Assembly (NCBI RefSeq): GCF_033304595.1
Contig: NZ_CP116341.1
Span: 3,128,001-3,192,000, forward strand
DNA length: 64,000 nt
Origin: Sporosarcina jeotgali
GTDB lineage: Bacteria; Bacillota; Bacilli; Bacillales_A; Planococcaceae
Direction: 5' to 3'
Within the stretch, counting starts at the first letter, position 1, and each line of letters opens with the position of its first letter. Both the position numbers and the translations under genes were made by a program. The notes below the pieces were generated by a model that saw only the letters and a list, made by a program, of their open reading frames with translations, was not told the DNA's origin and ran no database searches. Below are positions 54,697 to 64,000 of the stretch, piece by piece.

Positions 54697-56046
54697 GTGG
54701 AGCATTTAGAAAACCTTTGGCAGGAAGTTCTGTCGAAAGTAGAAGAAAAAATCTCCCGGCCCAGTTTTGAAACGTGGCTGAAATCGACAAAACTTTTATC
54801 GTACGGATCTGAAAATGTAACAATTGCTGTTCCAAATTCATTTTCTAAAGAATGGCTGGAGAGTCATTACGTACATCTAATAACGGGAATTCTTTCTGAG
54901 TTGACTGGTGAAGACCGGTTGATTCAATTTGTAGTTCCTGAAGATATGGCTGAAAAGGACTTTGCTGTGCCAAAACCAGTCGTAAAGAAGGTAGAGAAAT
55001 CACCTGTTGCTACGACTGCTGCGATGCTGAATCCTAAATATACATTCGACACGTTTGTTATCGGATCAGGCAATCGCTTTGCACACGCTGCATCACTTGC
55101 AGTTGCAGAAGCGCCTGCAAAGTCATACAATCCGCTATTCATCTATGGAGGCGTCGGTCTGGGAAAAACCCACCTTATGCATGCAATCGGACATTATGTA
55201 TTGGAGCAAAACCCTGCACTTAAAGTCGTTTATCTATCGAGTGAAAAGTTCACCAATGAATTCATTAACTCGATTCGTGACAACAAAGCAGGGGAATTTC
55301 GTGACCAATACAGAAGCGTAGATGTGCTGCTAATTGATGATATTCAATTTCTTGCCGGAAAAGAACAAACGCAAGAAGAATTCTTCCATACCTTTAATAC
55401 GCTGCATGAAGAGTCCAAGCAAATTGTTATCTCCAGTGATCGACCTCCGAAAGAGATCCCTACATTGGAAGATCGGCTTAGATCTAGGTTCGAATGGGGT
55501 TTAATCACCGATATTGCACCGCCAGACTTAGAAACACGGATTGCAATTCTTCGAAAAAAAGCAAAAGCAGACGGTCTTATTGATATCCCAAATGAAGTAA
55601 TGCTATACATTGCCAACCAAATTTACACGAACATCCGCGAGCTTGAAGGCGCGCTGATTCGTGTTGTTGCGTATTCTTCACTCGTCAATATGGATATCAC
55701 GCCTGACCTGGCTGCAGAAGCATTGAAAGATATCATTCCAAATGCGCGGCCAAGAATGGTAACGATCGTAGATATTCAAAAAACAGTAGGTGAGCATTTT
55801 AGTGTGCGTTTGGAAGATTTCTCAGCTAAAAAACGAACTCGTGCCATTGCATTTCCACGTCAAGTTGCGATGTACCTTTCTCGTGAATTGACAGATGCTT
55901 CGTTGCCTAAGATTGGTTCGGAGTTTGGAGGCCGGGATCACTCAACAGTCATCCATGCCCATGAGAAGATATCTAAAATGGTTAAAGAGGATAAATCACT
56001 CCAACAAGACATTCAAGATATTAAGGCTGCGCTGGGAAGAAGTTAA
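54697..56046 (+). CDS. dnaA: Chromosomal replication initiator DnaA
   Basis: 449 residues. Domain I (about 1-85, with [22 protein letters not shown]) binds DnaB and partners. A short domain II follows. Domain III AAA+ has Walker [14 protein letters not shown], Walker [10 protein letters not shown] and the sensor regions. Domain IV holds the helix-turn-helix, with the box-reading signature [15 protein letters not shown] near 415-430. GTG start follows AAAAGGAGG. First gene of dnaA-dnaN and of the right-hand replichore. Confidence 0.98.
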   Translation: MEHLENLWQEVLSKVEEKISRPSFETWLKSTKLLSYGSENVTIAVPNSFSKEWLESHYVHLITGILSELTGEDRLIQFVVPEDMAEKDFAVPKPVVKKVEKSPVATTAAMLNPKYTFDTFVIGSGNRFAHAASLAVAEAPAKSYNPLFIYGGVGLGKTHLMHAIGHYVLEQNPALKVVYLSSEKFTNEFINSIRDNKAGEFRDQYRSVDVLLIDDIQFLAGKEQTQEEFFHTFNTLHEESKQIVISSDRPPKEIPTLEDRLRSRFEWGLITDIAPPDLETRIAILRKKAKADGLIDIPNEVMLYIANQIYTNIRELEGALIRVVAYSSLVNMDITPDLAAEALKDIIPNARPRMVTIVDIQKTVGEHFSVRLEDFSAKKRTRAIAFPRQVAMYLSRELTDASLPKIGSEFGGRDHSTVIHAHEKISKMVKEDKSLQQDIQDIKAALGRS

Positions 56047-56052
56047 CGAGAC

Positions 56053-56215
56053 TGTGGATATCCTAGAATAACTAATGCACGTTCACACACAAGTTATACA
56101 CATGTGGAAAACCTTATCTGGTATTCTCTCAAAAGGCTTTTCCACATATCCACAGCCCCTACTACTATTACTACTATTCTTTTAAGTACTTTAATTCATT
56201 ATATAAGCGAGGGAT
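56053..56215. other. oriC part 2: DnaA boxes, DnaA-trios and DUE between dnaA and dnaN
   Basis: Boxes at 56053-56061 (TGTGGATAT), 56094-56102 (TTATACACA), 56138-56146 (TTTTCCACA) and 56146-56154 (ATATCCACA). A short C-rich step (56155-56159) leads into six consecutive trinucleotides TAC TAC TAT TAC TAC TAT (56160-56177), then an AT-rich stretch to about 56210. This order matches the basal origin unwinding system defined in B. subtilis, so strand opening probably occurs here. Confidence 0.85.
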
Positions 56216-56219
56216 TCCT

Positions 56220-57356
56220 ATGAAATTTGAAATCATGAGAGACAAATTGCTCGAAGGTTTGAGCGATGTCATGAAAGCAATTAGTCAAAAGGTGACGATT
56301 CCGATTCTCACAGGTATCAAAATCGAAGTGACTGAAAAAGGATTAACAATGACCGGCAGTGATTCGGATATTACAATCTGTACATCCATTCCTGTAGAAC
56401 AAGATGGTGAACAGATCATTCAAGTCATGGAAAGCGGTATGATTGTTCTTCAAGCAAAATTCTTCAGTGAAATCATACGTAAACTTCCAACTAATGAAGT
56501 TGTGATTGAAGTAACGGAAGGCATGCACACACATATCCGTTCTGGAAAATCGGAATTCCATCTCATTGGATCTGATCCATATGAATACCCAGTACTTCCT
56601 GAAGTTTCGGATGAACACCGGATGTCACTGCCATCTGACCTCATCAAGTCCGTAATTCGTGAAACCGTATTTGCAGTCTCTCAACATGAGACACGTCCTA
56701 TACTTACTGGCGTACATTGGGAGTTAAAAGAAGGTGAACTCGTTTGTGTAGCAACAGACAGTCATCGTTTAGCAAGTCGAAAGACAAGCCCAGAACAAGT
56801 TCCAGAACAGCCATTCAGCATTGTGATTCCTGGTAAGAGCCTGCAAGAACTGAACAAGATCCTTCCGGACACACAAGAACCAGTCGAAATCATTTTTGCT
56901 GATCAGCAAGTGTTATTTAAAACACGGAATGTTTTATTCTATTCACGATTGTTAGAGGGCAACTATCCAGATACATCTCGATTAATTCCTTCTGAATATA
57001 AAACATCTGTAACGGTGAACGGCAAGCAGCTTCTCCAAGCCATTGACCGTGCATCTCTGCTTGCTCGTGAAGACCGCAACAATATCGTTCGTTTTTCTGC
57101 AGAAGGTGGAAAAACGTTAGAAGTTTCCTCAAACTCACCTGAAGTTGGTAAAGTTGAGGAATTGATAGAGGCACAAGAAGTAACAGGCGAAGAGTTGAAG
57201 ATTTCGTTTAGCGCTAAATATATGATGGATGCTTTGAAAGCTATTGATGGACAAAATATCGAAGTCCATTTCACTGGAACAATGCGTCCGTTCATCCTAA
57301 AAGCGACAGACAATGATTCTATTCTCCAACTCATTTTGCCAGTTCGCACATATTGA
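56220..57356 (+). CDS. dnaN: DNA polymerase III beta subunit (sliding clamp)
   Basis: 378 residues in three similar clamp domains: about 1-128, 129-250, 251-378. It starts MKFEIMRDKLLEGL and ends ILQLILPVRTY, matching family termini; DSHRLASRK and the conserved RPFILKATD... near the end are typical. The ring tethers the polymerase and other proteins to DNA. A GAGGG site precedes the ATG. A terminator follows. Confidence 0.98.
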   Translation: MKFEIMRDKLLEGLSDVMKAISQKVTIPILTGIKIEVTEKGLTMTGSDSDITICTSIPVEQDGEQIIQVMESGMIVLQAKFFSEIIRKLPTNEVVIEVTEGMHTHIRSGKSEFHLIGSDPYEYPVLPEVSDEHRMSLPSDLIKSVIRETVFAVSQHETRPILTGVHWELKEGELVCVATDSHRLASRKTSPEQVPEQPFSIVIPGKSLQELNKILPDTQEPVEIIFADQQVLFKTRNVLFYSRLLEGNYPDTSRLIPSEYKTSVTVNGKQLLQAIDRASLLAREDRNNIVRFSAEGGKTLEVSSNSPEVGKVEELIEAQEVTGEELKISFSAKYMMDALKAIDGQNIEVHFTGTMRPFILKATDNDSILQLILPVRTY

Positions 57357-57358
57357 AC

Positions 57359-57392
57359 AAAAAAGGATGGCCGTAAAGCGGCTATCCTTTTT
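57359..57392 (+). terminator. Terminator after dnaN
   Basis: Stem AAAAGGATGGCCG / CGGCTATCCTTTT (with G-U pairing) and a T-run, within a few bases of the dnaN stop. Confidence 0.85.
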
Positions 57393-57449
57393 ACTTATAG
57401 TCAAAAGTCCGGTAAAATAGAAATACAAACTAACTTTATGAGGGAATGA

Positions 57450-57684
57450 ATGCAGATGGAAGAAATCCATTTCAATACGGAATATGTAACACTCGGTCAA
57501 CTCTTGAAAATGGCTAATGTAATTAGCTCAGGAGGAATGGCAAAATGGTATCTCAGTGAAAACGTACTTTACGTGAATGGTGAAGAGGAACAGCGAAGAG
57601 GCCGAAAACTGTATGATGGAGATCTCGTTATGGTACCAGGTGCCGGTAAGTATAAGCTGATCGCTGATCCCTATGGAACTCGGG

Positions 57685-57695
<11 letters not shown>
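57450..57695 (+). CDS. yaaA: S4-domain protein YaaA
   Basis: 81 residues. An S4 RNA-binding domain (ITLGQ-type start [24 protein letters not shown], then [17 protein letters not shown]) fills the protein. Always found between dnaN and recF in bacilli; thought to act in ribosome assembly. Start chosen at 57450, 5 bases after GAGGG; ATG at 57456 is an alternative. The stop overlaps recF by 11 bases. Confidence 0.93.
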
Positions 57696-60811
<3,116 letters not shown>

Positions 60812-60891
60812 TTGCCAAGCAGTTTGACTGTTATGGAGAGCCCCCCTTGTTTACTCATAAATAAGGGGCAGGCTGAAAGGAGTATGACAAC

Positions 60892-63444
60892 ATGGCAGAT
60901 CTGCCAAAACGCGGTGTGCAGGAAATCAATATAAGCAAAGAGATGGAGACGTCATTCCTTGACTACGCAATGAGTGTAATCGTCTCACGAGCACTTCCTG
61001 ATGTGCGCGATGGACTGAAACCAGTTCACCGTCGTATTTTGTATGCAATGCAGGATCTCGGAAATACGGCAGACAAGGCTCATAAAAAGTCTGCACGTAT
61101 AGTAGGGGACGTTATCGGTAAGTACCACCCGCATGGTGATACAGCTGTTTACGACACGATGGTACGGATGGCACAAGACTTTAACTATCGCTATATGCTT
61201 GTAGATGGACATGGGAATTTCGGTTCTGTGGACGGTGACTCTGCAGCAGCAATGCGTTATACGGAATCACGGATGTCCAGGATTGCAATGGAACTCTTAC
61301 GCGATATCAATAAAGACACCATTGATTACAAAGACAATTATGATGGTCAAGAAAGAGAACCTATTGTCTTGCCAAGCCGTTTTCCAAACTTGCTCGTCAA
61401 CGGTACATCTGGAATTGCGGTAGGAATGGCAACCAACATTCCGCCCCATCACTTAGGTGAAACAATTGACGGAGTTCTTGCACTTGCAGAGAACCCTGCA
61501 GTGACAACAGAGGAATTAATGGAAATCATTCCTGGGCCGGACTTCCCAACAGGAGGAATTATCTTAGGCCGAAGCGGAATCCGCAGAGCTTATGAGACAG
61601 GCCGGGGATCTTTGTTAGTACGCGGTAAAGTTGAAATTGAGCAAGCTTCCAACGGGAAAGAAACAATTATCGTCTATGAGCTGCCTTATCAAGTAAACAA
61701 AGCCCGTTTGATCGAAAAAATTGCTGACCTTGTACGGGAAAAGAAAATTGAAGGAATCACACACCTCGCGGACGAATCCGACCGTACAGGTATGCGTATT
61801 GTCATTGAAGTACGAAGAGATGCGAATGCCCACGTGTTGTTAAATAACTTATACAAGCAAACTGCACTTCAATCAAGCTTTGGTATCAATATGCTTGCCC
61901 TTGTTGATGGACAACCAAAAGTCCTCGCATTGAAAGAGATTTTATATCATTATTTAGAGCACCAAAAAGTTGTGATTCGACGCAGAACACAATATGAACT
62001 AAAGAAAGCAGAAGACCGTGCACACATTCTTGAAGGATTAAGAATTGCCCTTGATCATATCGATGAAATAATTGCACTTATCCGTGGTTCAAAAACTGCA
62101 GATGAAGCTAAAAGCGGGTTAATGGAGCGCTACAGTCTATCGGATCGTCAAGCACAAGCGATATTAGATATGCGTTTGCAGCGGCTGACTGGACTGGAAC
62201 GTGACAAAATTGAAGATGAGTATCAACAATTGGTACTGCTAATCAATGAATTACGAGCTATTTTAGCTGATGAACTCAAAGTAATTGAGATTATTAAAGA
62301 AGAACTGCTCGAAGTTAAGCAGCGCTTTGCGGACAAACGCCGTACAGAAATTACTCTTGGCGGTACGGATATGCTTGAAGACGAAGACCTGATTCCTGAA
62401 GAAAACTCAGTCCTAACACTTACGCATCACGGATACGTGAAACGCTTGCCGGCAAACACATACCGGAGTCAGCGTCGCGGCGGCCGTGGAATTCAAGGAA
62501 TGGGCACAAACAATGATGACTTCGTGGAACACTTGTTAAATACATCCACTCATGACACGATTTTGTTCTTTACGAGCAAAGGCCGGGTATTCCGGAAAAA
62601 AGGTTACGAAGTTCCGGAGTTTAGCAGAACAGCTAAAGGATTGCCGTTAGTGAATCTATTAGATGTTGAAAAAGATGAAAAAGTAACAACGATGATTCCG
62701 ATTAATAAGTTTGAGGAAGACCAATACTTGTTCTTCACAACCCGAGACGGTCTCGTCAAACGAACTTCTGTCATGGCGTTTGCTAACATCCGTTCTAACG
62801 GGTTGATTGCCTTGCGTCTGCGTGAAGAAGACGAACTTATTAACGTGAAGTTGACGGATGGCAGTACGACAATTGCGATCGGTACAAAGGATGGTATGCT
62901 CATTCAGTTCACTGAAGAGTCCATTCGTCCGTTAAGCCGGACAGCAAGCGGAGTGATTGGAATTCGTTTACGTGAAGGTGATCATGTCGTTGGCATGGAT
63001 ATCGTCAAAGAAGAGGACGAGATTCTTGTGGTAACGGAAAACGGATTCGGTAAACGAACTCCAGTTTCTGAGTATCGTTTGCAGTCACGCGGCGGATTTG
63101 GATTAAAGACATTAAACATCACTGAACGTAACGGTAAGATGGTTGCGATGAAGTCTGTAGATGGTACAGAAGATCTCATGCTGATCACTCTCCACGGTAT
63201 TTTAATACGCATGGATATCCATGATATTTCTATAATCGGCCGAAGTACTCAAGGCGTACGATTAATTCGTTTAGGTGACGAAGAGTTTGTTGCCACTGTA
63301 GCGAAGGTCGAAAAAGAGACATTAGAAGAAATGGATGAAAGTGAAGAAGATATGATGGAAGATGGCCCATCTATCGACACAGAAACTAATGAGAAAACTG
63401 ATGCAGCTGGTGATCATTCATCAGAAACAGAATCTGACGAATAA
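60892..63444 (+). CDS. gyrA: DNA gyrase subunit A
   Basis: 850 residues. The catalytic Tyr is in [12 protein letters not shown] (about residue 122); the quinolone region around [15 protein letters not shown] is intact with Asp at codon 83-87-like positions. The coiled-coil and gate follow to about 490. The C-terminal six-bladed wrapping domain has the GyrA box [10 protein letters not shown] (about 525-534). An acidic tail ends the chain. AAAGGAG site before ATG. Confidence 0.97.
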   Translation: MADLPKRGVQEINISKEMETSFLDYAMSVIVSRALPDVRDGLKPVHRRILYAMQDLGNTADKAHKKSARIVGDVIGKYHPHGDTAVYDTMVRMAQDFNYRYMLVDGHGNFGSVDGDSAAAMRYTESRMSRIAMELLRDINKDTIDYKDNYDGQEREPIVLPSRFPNLLVNGTSGIAVGMATNIPPHHLGETIDGVLALAENPAVTTEELMEIIPGPDFPTGGIILGRSGIRRAYETGRGSLLVRGKVEIEQASNGKETIIVYELPYQVNKARLIEKIADLVREKKIEGITHLADESDRTGMRIVIEVRRDANAHVLLNNLYKQTALQSSFGINMLALVDGQPKVLALKEILYHYLEHQKVVIRRRTQYELKKAEDRAHILEGLRIALDHIDEIIALIRGSKTADEAKSGLMERYSLSDRQAQAILDMRLQRLTGLERDKIEDEYQQLVLLINELRAILADELKVIEIIKEELLEVKQRFADKRRTEITLGGTDMLEDEDLIPEENSVLTLTHHGYVKRLPANTYRSQRRGGRGIQGMGTNNDDFVEHLLNTSTHDTILFFTSKGRVFRKKGYEVPEFSRTAKGLPLVNLLDVEKDEKVTTMIPINKFEEDQYLFFTTRDGLVKRTSVMAFANIRSNGLIALRLREEDELINVKLTDGSTTIAIGTKDGMLIQFTEESIRPLSRTASGVIGIRLREGDHVVGMDIVKEEDEILVVTENGFGKRTPVSEYRLQSRGGFGLKTLNITERNGKMVAMKSVDGTEDLMLITLHGILIRMDIHDISIIGRSTQGVRLIRLGDEEFVATVAKVEKETLEEMDESEEDMMEDGPSIDTETNEKTDAAGDHSSETESDE

Positions 63445-63452
63445 TATTTTCA

Positions 63453-63490
63453 GTACCGGTTTGGATAAAATTCCAAACCGGTATTTTTTT
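63453..63490 (+). terminator. Terminator of gyrA
   Basis: 12-bp perfect stem TACCGGTTTGGA / TCCAAACCGGTA followed by TTTTTTT. Confidence 0.92.
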
Positions 63491-63555
63491 GATGTTTGGA
63501 ATAGAGTATGATGAGAAGAGAACAATCATCTGAAAAAGAAATGCGGTGACTAAGA

Positions 63556-64000
63556 ATGGAAAACTACAGAAATTTAAATGAACTTCGACCAGGGGCAATC
63601 ATTGTGGAAGATATTTATGCAAATACAGCATTCCCAATCATACGTAAAGGAACGATGCTTGAGATAGAGCATCTTGAAGTGCTTGACCTATTCAATATCA
63701 AAAGGGTGAAAATTGAGGAAAGAATCGCTAATCGGGTTCAAACTGAACAACGTGAAGAGGAAATAACCAATACAATCTCCAGTGATATAGAGCAGCTGCT
63801 TGAAAATAAAATTAGCAGGACTTCAGATTTGCATACCATGTATAAAAAAGCAGTGAACGATTATAAAAGGGAATTCACGTCATGGAGATCTGGTGTAAAA
63901 CTGGATATTGCCAAAGTGCGTTTGCTTATAATGCCGTTACTTGAAACGTATATGGAACATAAAAAAATGCTCGTTGTGCTAAATGAGTATTCGAATCGGA
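63556..64000 (+). CDS. Probable HD-GYP domain protein, 5' part (runs off window)
   Basis: An open frame of 148 codons from an ATG at 63556 to the end of the window, with no stop. It begins MENYRNLNELRPGAIIVEDI, then TAFPIIRKGTMLE, a recurring N-terminal domain of HD-GYP c-di-GMP phosphodiesterases in bacilli and Planococcaceae. The catalytic HD and GYP motifs are beyond the window. A helical segment follows (about 70-148). In B. subtilis this position is occupied by an rRNA operon, so the insertion point is lineage-specific. Confidence 0.7.
   Translation, partial: MENYRNLNELRPGAIIVEDIYANTAFPIIRKGTMLEIEHLEVLDLFNIKRVKIEERIANRVQTEQREEEITNTISSDIEQLLENKISRTSDLHTMYKKAVNDYKREFTSWRSGVKLDIAKVRLLIMPLLETYMEHKKMLVVLNEYSNR

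Overview
The window is chromosomal DNA of a low-to-moderate-GC, Gram-positive, endospore-forming bacillus. Gene content and order best fit the Planococcaceae (Sporosarcina-like), but I infer the family and have not tested it. It contains the replication origin. From about 24.8 kb to the right end the order follows the classical Bacillus origin region: rlmH, htrA-like, walJ-I-H-K-R, purA, dnaB (the B. subtilis dnaC), rplI, gdpP, yybS-like, rpsR-ssb-rpsF, ychF, yyaC, parB-parA, noc, rsmG, mnmG, mnmE, jag, yidC, rnpA, rpmH, then dnaA, dnaN, yaaA, recF, gyrB, gyrA. Most genes left of about 54.2 kb are on the minus strand and all to its right are on the plus strand, so transcription mostly runs away from oriC. 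DnaA boxes lie on both sides of dnaA. The dnaA-dnaN gap carries DnaA boxes, a run of DnaA-trios and an AT-rich unwinding stretch in the expected order. Two perfect parS sites lie in parB and between noc and rsmG.

The left 24.7 kb is accessory and mixed in strand. It holds the 3' end of an RND efflux pump gene, then a peptide/nickel-type ABC transporter. That transporter has a fused two-domain ATPase (minus strand) divergent from two permeases and a binding lipoprotein. Both permeases carry long extra N-terminal parts. The binding protein appears circularly permuted: its C-terminal lobe segment sits directly after the lipoprotein signal, ahead of the normal N-terminal lobe. After these come an SDR gene remnant with a LacI-family regulator and a candidate operator, a DUF4317 protein, an Ohr peroxidase, a small gene broken by one stop codon, and an alpha/beta hydrolase, Nudix and TatD group. 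Next are an AraC-type regulator fused to a DUF1835-like domain, a YhgE/Pip-type permease with a PadR regulator, a DJ-1/PfpI protein with a divergent MerR regulator, a MetQ-MetP-MetN importer, DUF1456 and VanZ proteins, and an ECF sigma factor with its probable membrane anti-sigma factor.

The main unexplained structures are the permuted binding protein with its extended permeases, a 21-unit array of 21-bp repeats between the htrA-like gene and walJ, and a DnaA-box cluster at 25.35-25.73 kb about 29 kb from dnaA. Most start sites were chosen from ribosome-binding-site spacing and family alignment recalled from memory. No database search was possible.
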